From: Bacillota bacterium
GTDB taxonomy: Bacteria; Bacillota; Dethiobacteria; DTU022; UBA8154
Direction of reading: 5' to 3'
Assembly (NCBI GenBank): GCA_012728375.1
Contig: JAAYFF010000068.1
Coordinates: forward strand, 1 to 40,618
DNA: 40,618 nt
Shown here: positions 1 to 6,826 of the stretch, in pieces
How positions within the stretch are numbered: the stretch's first letter is position 1
Layout: every line of letters begins with the position of its first letter
Program-made: the position numbers and the translations under genes
The notes under the pieces: model-generated
What the model saw: only the letters and a program-made list of their open reading frames with translations
Database searches by the model: none
What the model was told of the DNA's origin: nothing

Positions 1-1227
1 CATGATCATAAACAGCCTGCCGTCGCGGTTGGCCGGAAGATAACGGGATATACCGTCGTATAGTTCCGGTAGAAAAGGTTTTCCCGCAAGGGAGTGGAAT
101 TTTTCTTTGAAAAGCATGGACATGGGCATTCCTGTTAGCGCGGCTGCAGCTACCAGTAAAAGAAAAGGGCTGTTTGTTGAGAAATACCATGAGTAGGCGA
201 TGCCGAGCACCATTAAAAAATCTGCATAGCGGTCAAGTATAGAGTCCAAAATTCCCCCGTAATTGCTCTTTTGAAACTTCAAACGGGCAATTTCCCCGTC
301 AACTCCATCGATTATTGAACTGAGCTGGGCTAACAAACCGCCGCAAAGGTTTTTCCCTAGGGCGAAGCAACAGGCTGCAGCCACTGCGATTAAAAATGAA
401 ATAATGGTAATTTGATTCGGCGTTATCCTCGTTCGCGCCAGGAATCTTGTCATCTTCAGCGAAAACCTGCGGTTAAGGTAGCGAGAAATAAAGCCGTCCT
501 TAGCAGATACCAGGGACCGTAGAAGAACTTTTTCACAATATTGATAGCTGGCTTGATCATCAACATCAATCCAAAAATCGTTTACAAAATGCAATTTTAC
601 TTTGCCCAACCCGGCCAGGATATTTACCGCATCGGTAAGGGTGTAGCATCCCTTGGAAATTGCTTGGGACAAAGCATTTAAAAACTCTCCGTTACCAATG
701 AAGAGGCCGCAATCAACGGCGTTGAAATCGTCAAGCTTTTTTCCCAGCTCCAGGGCATAATTCTGCTCAGCTTTGACCTTAGTGCACTCAGCAAGGTCAT
801 AAACTTTTTCCAGACGCTTGTCAGCAGCAAGTAAAAGCTCATTTTCTTTGATATTTTGTGCCTCAGCGAGAAAAGCTTTCAAAAGATCTAGTCCAAAAAT
901 ATGGTCTGACATCATTAAAATAAATTTTTCATCCCGTCTGTACTCCTTGTGAAACGTATATGCGGTTACGCCGTTGCCCAGTTCCCAATCCCCATTATAT
1001 AAATATTTAATATTTATGCCGAATTTTTCCCCGTTACCTAAATAATCCCGTATTTCTTCGGCGTAACAACCTGTAATAACAACAAAATCCCTAATGCCAC
1101 ATTCCCGTAAAGATAAAATGTTACGTTCTATTAAAGAAAGACCTAATAAATGCACAAGAGGCTTGGGCCTGTCGAAGTAAGGCCTCAGCCTCTTTCCTTC
1201 ACCGGCAGCAAGAAAGACGGCTCTCAT
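1..1227 (-). CDS. Bifunctional inositol-1-phosphate cytidylyltransferase / CDP-alcohol phosphotransferase (IPCT/DIPPS-like), 3' end cut by window
   Basis: The reading frame is open from an ATG at 1227 to the window edge, 409 codons without a stop. The N-terminal ~230 residues look like a sugar-nucleotide-type cytidylyltransferase, opening with LAAGEGKRLRP and RPKPLV. The C-terminal part has a complete CDP-alcohol phosphotransferase signature, D-x2-DG-x2-AR-x8-G-x3-D-x3-D, starting near residue 307, followed by hydrophobic segments. This fusion is the known architecture of enzymes that make CDP-inositol from inositol-1-phosphate and CTP and then condense it with a second inositol-phosphate to give di-myo-inositol-phosphate phosphate, a membrane-linked step. 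The start overlaps the stop of the inositol-phosphate synthase by one base (TGATG), so the two are translationally coupled. A phospholipid product (inositol-phosphate lipid) cannot be excluded from sequence alone. Confidence 0.82.
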   Translation of the reverse strand, partial: MRAVFLAAGEGKRLRPYFDRPKPLVHLLGLSLIERNILSLRECGIRDFVVITGCYAEEIRDYLGNGEKFGINIKYLYNGDWELGNGVTAYTFHKEYRRDEKFILMMSDHIFGLDLLKAFLAEAQNIKENELLLAADKRLEKVYDLAECTKVKAEQNYALELGKKLDDFNAVDCGLFIGNGEFLNALSQAISKGCYTLTDAVNILAGLGKVKLHFVNDFWIDVDDQASYQYCEKVLLRSLVSAKDGFISRYLNRRFSLKMTRFLARTRITPNQITIISFLIAVAAACCFALGKNLCGGLLAQLSSIIDGVDGEIARLKFQKSNYGGILDSILDRYADFLMVLGIAYSWYFSTNSPFLLLVAAAALTGMPMSMLFKEKFHSLAGKPFLPELYDGISRYLPANRDGRLFMIM

Positions 1228-2324
1228 CAACGTTCTCTCCTGCCTTCAATAAATTCCTCCACCATCTTTTGGGCTTCTGTGTCGGTATACTGAATTGGCG
1301 GCGACTTCATGGAATAAGCTGAAATAGAGGTCAGAATGCCGCCAATTTGGCGATCAAGAGCCAGTTTCATGCATCTTATGGCGTCAATCATCACGCCCCC
1401 GCTATTAGGCGCGTCTTCCACGGATAGTTTTACATCCACAGTAAGGGGTACATGGCCAAAACCTCTTCCCTCCATGCGTATGTGACATATTTTATTATCA
1501 TTCAGCCACGGAATATAATCGCTGGGCCCAATGTGAATATTATCATCAGCCAGCGCAATTTTCAGCTCTGATTGCACGGACTGGGTTTTTGATTTCTTCT
1601 TGGATTTAAGCCTGCTGCGGTTCAGCATGTTTAAAAAATCGGTATTTCCCCCAAAGTTTAACTGGTAAGTGCGATCGAGAATTACGCCGCGGTTTTCAAA
1701 TAATTTGGTGAGAGTGCGGTGAATGATCGTAGCTCCCACCTGGCTCTTTACGTCATCGCCGATAAGCGGAATATTTTTGTCGCGGAATTTGTTAGCCCAC
1801 TCCTCGTTTGAAGCGATGAAAACCGGCATGGCATTAATGAACCCAATTTTGGCATCCAGGCAGGCTTCAGCATAAAATTTAGCGGCATTTTCAGAACCCA
1901 CCGGCAGATAGTTTATCAGCATTTCTGCGCCGCTTTCCTTTAACACCCGGACGACATCGCAGGGCTCCTCGTCGGCTAACAGAAAACTTTTATCCTGGTC
2001 ATAGTCAGCCATGTGTTCGGATATACCGTCCAATACAGGGCCCATATGTACCTGAACAGGATAATCGGGCAACCTATCATAGAAGACTGTAGTGCAGTTT
2101 GGTTTCGCGAATAGCGCCTCTTTAAGCTTTTTCCCCACTTTACGCTTATCCACATCAAAAGCTGCAACTACTTCGATATCGCCTGGCTTATAACCGGCAA
2201 GTTCGCAGTGCATAAGCCCAATAGTAGTAGTATTATCCGTTGAGTTTTTATACATTTCAATCCCTTGTAATAAAGCACTGGCACAGTTCCCAACACCTGC
2301 AACGGCTATCCTCACTTTAGGCAA
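1227..2324 (-). CDS. ino1: Inositol-3-phosphate (myo-inositol-1-phosphate) synthase
   Basis: 365 residues. It converts glucose-6-phosphate to myo-inositol phosphate using NAD+ in the cytoplasm. Seen: N-terminal Rossmann start (VAGVGNCASALLQGI), the NYLPVGSE segment, GDDVKSQVGATI, the NFGGNTDFLNML block and a C-terminal SGGVMIDAIRC segment, all hallmarks of the short prokaryotic (actinobacterial/Thermotoga-like) branch of the family rather than the ~530-residue eukaryotic type. The start is a TTG with an AAGGAGGAGA ribosome site about 6 bases upstream. It forms an operon with the downstream cytidylyltransferase/CDP-alcohol transferase, which would use its product. Such a pair is uncommon in endospore formers. 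Family call is firm; the end product is inferred from the neighbour. Confidence 0.93.
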   Translation of the reverse strand: MPKVRIAVAGVGNCASALLQGIEMYKNSTDNTTTIGLMHCELAGYKPGDIEVVAAFDVDKRKVGKKLKEALFAKPNCTTVFYDRLPDYPVQVHMGPVLDGISEHMADYDQDKSFLLADEEPCDVVRVLKESGAEMLINYLPVGSENAAKFYAEACLDAKIGFINAMPVFIASNEEWANKFRDKNIPLIGDDVKSQVGATIIHRTLTKLFENRGVILDRTYQLNFGGNTDFLNMLNRSRLKSKKKSKTQSVQSELKIALADDNIHIGPSDYIPWLNDNKICHIRMEGRGFGHVPLTVDVKLSVEDAPNSGGVMIDAIRCMKLALDRQIGGILTSISAYSMKSPPIQYTDTEAQKMVEEFIEGRRER

Positions 2325-2430
2325 TAAGAATCTCCTCCTTTATAATTATTTATTTTAAATTTAAAATTTTTTTAAGATTAATGCTAACAAGATAAATGTG
2401 CTAAGATATCTATTTTGTTAGAGATACGAA

Positions 2431-2464
2431 AAACACTCCCGCCATAAACGGGAGTGTTTATTTT
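2431..2464. terminator. Strong hairpin, terminator or attenuator upstream of ino1
   Basis: An 11-bp perfect stem (2431-2441 with 2449-2459) encloses a 7-base loop. T-runs flank it on both strands, so it could act bidirectionally. On the minus strand it sits about 105 bases upstream of the ino1 start: it either ends transcripts arriving from the right or attenuates an ino1 transcript that begins beyond 2460. Confidence 0.65.
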
Positions 2465-2487
2465 TGAAAAAATTAGCATACAGATCA

Positions 2488-2529
2488 CTCCCGATTAATT
2501 AATCAAATCTCTTCCGCTTAATTAATTAA
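2488..2529. repeat. Pair of 23-bp-spaced direct repeats built on TTAATTAAT palindromes
   Basis: Two copies of CTYCCGMTTAATTAATYAAA lie at 2488-2507 and 2511-2530, offset by 23 bases and matching at 17 of 20 positions. Each contains a palindrome (GATTAATTAATC; TTAATTAATTAA). About two helical turns between copies suggests an operator-like site. Function unknown. Confidence 0.4.
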
Positions 2530-2895
2530 ACCAGAAGTTTTCCATATGTTTGCGATATATTAGCACTCAATTTTAAATGCTGCTAATAATTATTTTAACA
2601 AATTTTTTTCAAATATCAAACATGATTAACAAGTGTAAACATCTTTATTTTAAGAAAACCGGCTGTTATACCGTATTACTTCCTTTTTTCTCTCTCTCAG
2701 AGCGGTTTTCTTGCCAAGTTTAATACAATGCTGTAAAAAAAGGGCAAAGCAGCATTTGCTGCGACGCCGCAAGGAAGGGAAAGATGCAGGAGGGGATAGG
2801 GTGGAAAACGCCAACACTAGGCAAACGCCCGTCAACAGCTGTTCCTGCAAGGGATTGACGGGCGTTCGTTCAAAATATCCAAGGAGGTTCATAAC
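2530..2895. other. AT-rich intergenic stretch with two long inverted repeats
   Basis: No convincing gene lies between 2325 and 2895; the reading frames here lack ribosome sites and family-like sequence. The stretch holds a 10-bp perfect inverted repeat (AAGAAAACCG at 2652-2661 with its complement at 2703-2712), a GCAGC/GCTGC hairpin near 2748-2762 preceded by GGGCAAA and followed by GACGCCGCAA, and a 12-bp perfect inverted repeat (2824-2835 with 2855-2866). An isolated AAGGAGGT at 2881-2888 on the plus strand has no start codon after it. See findings. Confidence 0.5.
2824..2866. repeat. 12-bp perfect inverted repeat, possible terminator
   Basis: AACGCCCGTCAA at 2824-2835 pairs with its exact complement at 2855-2866 around a 19-base loop. 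It lies 30 bases beyond the stop of the small minus-strand reading frame at 2896-3078 and could end its transcript, but only three T residues follow on that strand. Confidence 0.4.
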
Positions 2896-3078
2896 TTAAG
2901 CATCTTCATCTTCATCTTTATCGTCATCATTATCATATCCTTCATATCCGCACATCCAATTAGTATCATTAACCCATTCTTTAAATTTTTTCACATTTTT
3001 TAGCGAAATTCCTTTAGGAGAATTTATTTCCCGTTCCTTCAAGATCAAGACACCCTTTCTCGTCCAAATATTAACCAA
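2896..3078 (-). CDS. Possible small Asp/Glu-tailed peptide, not recognised
   Basis: A 60-codon frame starting at TTG 3078, or 50 codons from an internal TTG at about 3048, which has a better ribosome site (GAAAGGG four bases upstream). The C-terminal 20 residues are aromatic and strongly acidic (WMCGYEGYDN then alternating D/E/K), and the middle is basic. Codon use is AT-rich, unlike the genes to the right. A stable inverted repeat follows the stop. No family recognised; the acidic tail could be a low-complexity accident. It is included because it has a plausible ribosome site and downstream hairpin. Confidence 0.3.
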   Translation of the reverse strand: MVNIWTRKGVLILKEREINSPKGISLKNVKKFKEWVNDTNWMCGYEGYDNDDDKDEDEDA

Positions 3079-3126
3079 AAATTAATATCAGGAAACCTTT
3101 GTTAAGAGCTTTTTCCTGCTTTCCCC

Positions 3127-4236
3127 TTAAACTTCGGTTTCCAAGCGATGTACCTTAATATCCCGGCGGGCCAGCTCCTGCAAAAAGGGATCCGGGTCTA
3201 TTGCGCCCTCCGCTTCAGGGCCGAAGACTCCGCAGCGTTTAATTTTCCCTTTCGCCAACAGACAGGCTCCGATGCTCAGCGGGATGCCGGTTAATCTTCT
3301 CATCTGGTCGACCGTCGCGTAAGTAATGCGGACCTTTTTGCCGTTGCGCTTTCCCGTGATCTCCACTTTTGCCCCGGAGAGGCTGCGGTTTTTGTCAACG
3401 GGAAAGAGAGGCAGCAATTTTTTCATGAGCATGCCCAACTTTTCTTTGCGGTTGGCCGTAGAAGTGAGGCCGAGTGTGACCATCATTTTAGCCAGGCTGT
3501 GCAGGTAGTTTTCCGCCAAGCCTCCTTTCAGGGTAACCTCCCGGACTCCTGGGAGGTTACGGGGCAAGGTAATGGGTTCGGGATGACCCAAATGAAAAAC
3601 AGTAATTTTGCCCAGCGGCTCCGGAAAGAGAGCGGTTTCTTTTCCCGAACCTGCTTTAACGTCAATTAATTGGCGATCCTGGAAAGAGGCCACCTTGCCG
3701 GTAAAAATATGCAGCGTATGCAGAATGACGGCCAGGCCTTCGGAATCGCCGGCACTGCCGGCCCAATACACCCGGATTGTTTCGACCTCCTCCAGCTCGT
3801 CATAACCTTTACGGGCAAAAATATTGGTGATGCCGGGGGTCCAGCCCAAACCGACAAGTATTTTCCGTCCCTTTTCCGCTGCAGCCCGGTCAAGGGGAAG
3901 GACAGCCTGCATGGCATCGTGATCGTCGCAGATGCTCACATAGTCCACTCCGGCAGAGAGGGCTGCCTCCACCAGCGGCTTTTCGAAACGGTAGAAGGGG
4001 CCCAGCGCGCCGGCTGCTACATCATGCCCCTGCATAACCCTCACCAGGTCCTCGTGCGAGGTGGCCTCTACTTTTTGCACGACAGCCCGGGGATCGCCGA
4101 GCCTTGTGGCCAGTTTTTCCGCTGCAGCGGTATTCCTGGCGGCAATGGTGACTTGCTGGACGTCAGTAAACTGGAGCAGATCTTGGACTGCCGCAGAGCC
4201 CATATCGCCGGTGCCGCCCAGGACAACTATTTTCAT
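3127..4236 (-). CDS. Saccharopine-dehydrogenase-like NAD(P)-binding oxidoreductase
   Basis: 369 residues from ATG 4236, with GGAGGG about 8 bases upstream. The N-terminus is a Rossmann fold (VVLGGTGDMGSAAVQDLL), followed by the AARN segment that usually contacts NADP and by GVDYVSICDD and GLGWTPGITNIFA, typical of the saccharopine dehydrogenase NADP-binding / homospermidine-synthase-like superfamily. The C-terminal half carries the substrate-facing domain. The substrate cannot be told: members act on amino acids, polyamines or opines. It is the third gene of an apparent minus-strand run after the MBL and DUF3006 genes, with a 150-base gap before it, so it may have its own promoter. Confidence 0.78.
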   Translation of the reverse strand: MKIVVLGGTGDMGSAAVQDLLQFTDVQQVTIAARNTAAAEKLATRLGDPRAVVQKVEATSHEDLVRVMQGHDVAAGALGPFYRFEKPLVEAALSAGVDYVSICDDHDAMQAVLPLDRAAAEKGRKILVGLGWTPGITNIFARKGYDELEEVETIRVYWAGSAGDSEGLAVILHTLHIFTGKVASFQDRQLIDVKAGSGKETALFPEPLGKITVFHLGHPEPITLPRNLPGVREVTLKGGLAENYLHSLAKMMVTLGLTSTANRKEKLGMLMKKLLPLFPVDKNRSLSGAKVEITGKRNGKKVRITYATVDQMRRLTGIPLSIGACLLAKGKIKRCGVFGPEAEGAIDPDPFLQELARRDIKVHRLETEV

Positions 4237-4386
4237 GTTACAAACCCTCCAAATGCTTTGCTTCTATATTCTCTTGTTTCGGCCCCAATCCTCTGGGAAG
4301 GTTCTTGCTGAATCGGCATTTACAGTGTCAAAAATAGTCTTTAAATCTGCGGCAAAAGCAGGAACGAGGCCTTTTCGTTAGCCAGT

Positions 4387-4605
4387 TCAGACCTGACCCT
4401 TTTTTTTCAATTTTTCAAGAAGCCCTTGAATCTTTTCTTCCTGTTTTTTTGTCCCTTCATCATCCAGTTCAAAGCTTACGTTTAACCAGCTTCCTTCCCC
4501 GGCATTTTCAGGTAAGAGCTGCCGGGGAATCTCCACCTTAATTTCCTTATCTCCAAAAAGCATAACGGCAAAGTCACCTTCAAAACGGTCAATGACAGCT
4601 TTCAT
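4387..4605 (-). CDS. DUF3006 family small protein
   Basis: 72 residues starting MKAVIDRFEGDFAVMLF, the characteristic DUF3006 opening (a short beta-rich protein starting with a DRFEG/D-A-V motif), ending in a lysine/glutamate-rich helix. ATG 4605 is preceded by GGAGGC at 7-8 bases. It lies 53 bases downstream of a ComEC-like metallo-beta-lactamase lipoprotein, a pairing common in Firmicutes. Its function is not known; the recurring neighbour suggests a shared role. Confidence 0.8.
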   Translation of the reverse strand: MKAVIDRFEGDFAVMLFGDKEIKVEIPRQLLPENAGEGSWLNVSFELDDEGTKKQEEKIQGLLEKLKKKGQV

Positions 4606-4658
4606 GCCTGCCTCCTGAAAGGATGTTCTTATTTCCGGTACTGCCCGCGTTTCGGCTT

Positions 4659-5561
4659 TTACGGCACTTTCACATCCCGCGGCACATGCCGGTATGGCTG
4701 CTTTACATTGATATCATAGTTCTGCCCGTCTGTAGTGATGATAATTGTTCCATGCATATCCGTCCGGTAAATATCAACTCCGGCCTGGGATAGTCTGGTC
4801 AAAGTTTCTTCATGGGGGTGGCCGTATGCATTATCCTTGCCGCACATGATAACGGCTATTTCCGGATCTGCTGCCTGGAGAAAAGCAGCAGTAGTGCCGG
4901 CGCGGCTCCCGTGATGGCCCACTTTAAGGACTGTGCTTTTCAGGCTTCCTTTGCCCTGCAGAATTTCCTTCTCGCTTGATTCTTCAGCATCGCCCGCCAG
5001 CAAGAAACTGATTTGCCCAAAAGTAATCTTTGTTACGATTGAGGCATCGTTTAAATGTGACGGTGAAGGGGATGCAGGGTGGAGTATTTCCATTGTAACG
5101 CCGTCGCCCAGCTCCCTTGTCATACCGGCCCGCCCTTCGGTAAAGCTTATGTCCTTTTCATCAATGAGAGTTAAGTAATCTTCAAAAGTTTTAGAAGTGT
5201 GAACAATGCCGGGATCTAAAACTTCTTTAACCGTAAGCTTTTGCAAAACGTTTATCAGGCCGCCTATGTGGTCGGAATGAGGATGCGTCCCGATTACCAG
5301 GTCGATCTGCTTTATACCCCCGGCTTTCAGATAATTAATGACAGAATCGCCCCGTTCTCCCCCATCAATAAGTACTGTTGCCGATGGAGCCTGTATTAAT
5401 ATGGCATCTCCTTGGCCTACATCGATGAAATGGACGGCAAGTGTCCCATTAGTCGGGCTGATTTGTGGCGCTATCTGCGGCAGGCAGCCCGGCAGAATAA
5501 AAAGCAGGATTAATAAAGCAACGATTGCTATTTTCCAGGAAGCTGTAATTCTTAAGTGCAT
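4659..5561 (-). CDS. ComEC/Rec2-like metallo-beta-lactamase-fold hydrolase, lipoprotein
   Basis: 300 residues from ATG 5561 with GGAGGT upstream. A hydrophobic signal segment (about residues 10-25) ends in LPGC, a lipobox-like site with Cys26, so the mature protein is probably tethered outside the membrane. The MBL fold follows: FIDVGQGDAILI, then the metal-binding motif HPHSDHIGG (H93, H95, D97, H98), LLAGDAE and VLKVGHHGS. This is the nuclease-like domain of ComEC without its membrane channel. Members of the stand-alone group are thought to be extracellular phosphodiesterases or nucleases; substrate unknown. It heads the minus-strand run with DUF3006, and a sigma-A-type promoter lies about 90 bases upstream. 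Confidence 0.85.
   Translation of the reverse strand: MHLRITASWKIAIVALLILLFILPGCLPQIAPQISPTNGTLAVHFIDVGQGDAILIQAPSATVLIDGGERGDSVINYLKAGGIKQIDLVIGTHPHSDHIGGLINVLQKLTVKEVLDPGIVHTSKTFEDYLTLIDEKDISFTEGRAGMTRELGDGVTMEILHPASPSPSHLNDASIVTKITFGQISFLLAGDAEESSEKEILQGKGSLKSTVLKVGHHGSRAGTTAAFLQAADPEIAVIMCGKDNAYGHPHEETLTRLSQAGVDIYRTDMHGTIIITTDGQNYDINVKQPYRHVPRDVKVP
4762..4778. repeat. 17-bp direct repeat, copy 1 (inside the MBL gene)
   Basis: GTCCGGTAAATATCAAC here encodes VDIYRTD in the C-terminal part of the MBL protein on the minus strand. An identical 17-mer occurs at 5636-5652, at the predicted transcription start of the same gene. Confidence 0.6.
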
Positions 5562-5635
5562 AGTTTACCTCCACTGTTGCTATGTCTAATAAATTTGCGT
5601 TGCAGTTCATCTAAATGATGTGAAAAGCAGGTTCA

Positions 5636-5652
5636 GTCCGGTAAATATCAAC
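5636..5652. repeat. 17-bp direct repeat, copy 2 (MBL gene leader)
   Basis: Identical to 4762-4778 and immediately downstream, in the transcription direction, of the -10 element at 5653-5658. It may be a scar of a partial duplication of the MBL gene or a leader element. Confidence 0.6.
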
Positions 5653-5681
5653 ATTATACAGCAAAAGAAAGGGCCGCACAA
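5653..5681 (-). promoter_or_regulatory. Sigma-A-type promoter for the MBL-DUF3006 run
   Basis: Reading the minus strand: TTGTGC (5681-5676), a 17-base spacer, then a perfect TATAAT (5658-5653). Transcription would start near 5646, leaving a leader of about 85 bases before the MBL start at 5561. Confidence 0.5.
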
Positions 5682-5798
5682 TGCAACTGGGGCTGAAATA
5701 CCATCGGAACGCCAAATTTTGTACGTTTTTTAAGGGCTTATAAAGGGAAGAGCTCTTTTTTAGCGAATAATTTATAGTTGAGAATGGGGAGATGCAGT

Positions 5799-6680
5799 TT
5801 GAAAACAAAGACTTCTTCATTTGGCACAGGTAAAAGGGAGGGGCACGATTCTTCTTTATATTATAAACGGAATATGGCCAAAAACTTTCTAGAAATAGTT
5901 AAATTAAACCAAAAGGGGAATTTTACCGGCACGCCTTCCGGAGAGCGGGCAGCGGTTAATTGGAAAAATAATGTTTTTGCCCATTCTTCGGAAGATATGG
6001 CGGAGATACCCGATGATTCCGTTGCCCTTGCCTTTACTTCACCTCCATATAATGTGGGTAAGGATTATGATGAAGATTTATCTGTTGACGAGTATACCGG
6101 CTTAATATCCAGGGTAGGCGCGGAGGTGTACAGAACTCTTGTGGAAGGCGGCAGGTATGTGATTAATATTGCCAATTTAGGCCGCAAGCCGTATATTCCC
6201 CTGCACGCAATTTTTTATCAGATACATCTGGCCATTGGTTTTATTCCCAGCGGTGAAATTATTTGGAGGAAAGGCCGCGGGGCCAACGGCAGCTGTGCCT
6301 GGGGATCATGGCAAAGCGCCAAGAATCCTTGTATTAGGGATTTGCATGAATACCTGCTCGTTTTTAATAAAAAACGTATCGGCAGGCCGGATAAGGGAAT
6401 ATCCGACATATCCAGGGAAGAATTTCTGAAGGCAACTTTATCGGTTTGGGATATACCTCCGGAATCGGCAAAGCGTGCCGGCCATCCGGCCCCTTTTCCT
6501 GTGGAGCTATGCAGCAGGGTAATACGGTTGTTTTCTTACCGGGGAGATGTTGTTTTGGACCCCTTTGCCGGGTCGGGCTCGTGCCTGGTAGCAGCCAAAC
6601 AACTTGGCCGGTATTATGTAGGGTATGAGATTGTTGAAGAATACTGCAATACTGCGCGGAAAAGGTTGGCTGAACTGTAG
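5799..6680 (+). CDS. Site-specific DNA methyltransferase (N4-cytosine/N6-adenine type), solitary
   Basis: 293 residues from TTG 5799, which has GGGGAG seven bases upstream; TTG 5778 or ATG 5784 in the same frame are less well placed. The catalytic motif TSPPYN (residues 80-85) precedes the AdoMet-binding motif DPFAGSG (254-260), the order of beta-class amino-methyltransferases. [16 protein letters not shown] closes the protein. SPPY is compatible with N4-cytosine or N6-adenine methylation; the recognition sequence cannot be read off. No endonuclease gene is adjacent, so it is an orphan or regulatory methylase unless the partner is elsewhere. Flanking DNA is AT-rich, which fits acquisition by transfer. 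Confidence 0.87.
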   Translation: MKTKTSSFGTGKREGHDSSLYYKRNMAKNFLEIVKLNQKGNFTGTPSGERAAVNWKNNVFAHSSEDMAEIPDDSVALAFTSPPYNVGKDYDEDLSVDEYTGLISRVGAEVYRTLVEGGRYVINIANLGRKPYIPLHAIFYQIHLAIGFIPSGEIIWRKGRGANGSCAWGSWQSAKNPCIRDLHEYLLVFNKKRIGRPDKGISDISREEFLKATLSVWDIPPESAKRAGHPAPFPVELCSRVIRLFSYRGDVVLDPFAGSGSCLVAAKQLGRYYVGYEIVEEYCNTARKRLAEL

Positions 6681-6826
6681 TATTGCAGAAAGAAAATTTA
6701 CCCGCGACTTTAAAATTTTTTTGGTCAAATGAATAATACCGAAAAATTTTTTTTAAGAAAAATATAGCCATCTCAAAGAACATGTGGGATAATGTAAAGT
6801 AAATTTGTATTGGGGTGATTACCGGC

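Noticed and set aside
1976-2167. Alternative frames inside ino1 and similar shadows in spoIID, murA, dnaX and DUF5693 genes
   Set aside because: They overlap well-supported genes in other frames and have no domain-like sequence.
2650-2899. Reading frames of 62 and 80 codons on both strands in the intergenic stretch
   Set aside because: No usable ribosome sites, no family-like sequence, and they run through the inverted repeats.
5611-5820. 69-codon minus-strand frame upstream of the MBL gene
   Set aside because: It lies across the predicted promoter and leader; only the 17-base repeat within it resembles coding sequence.
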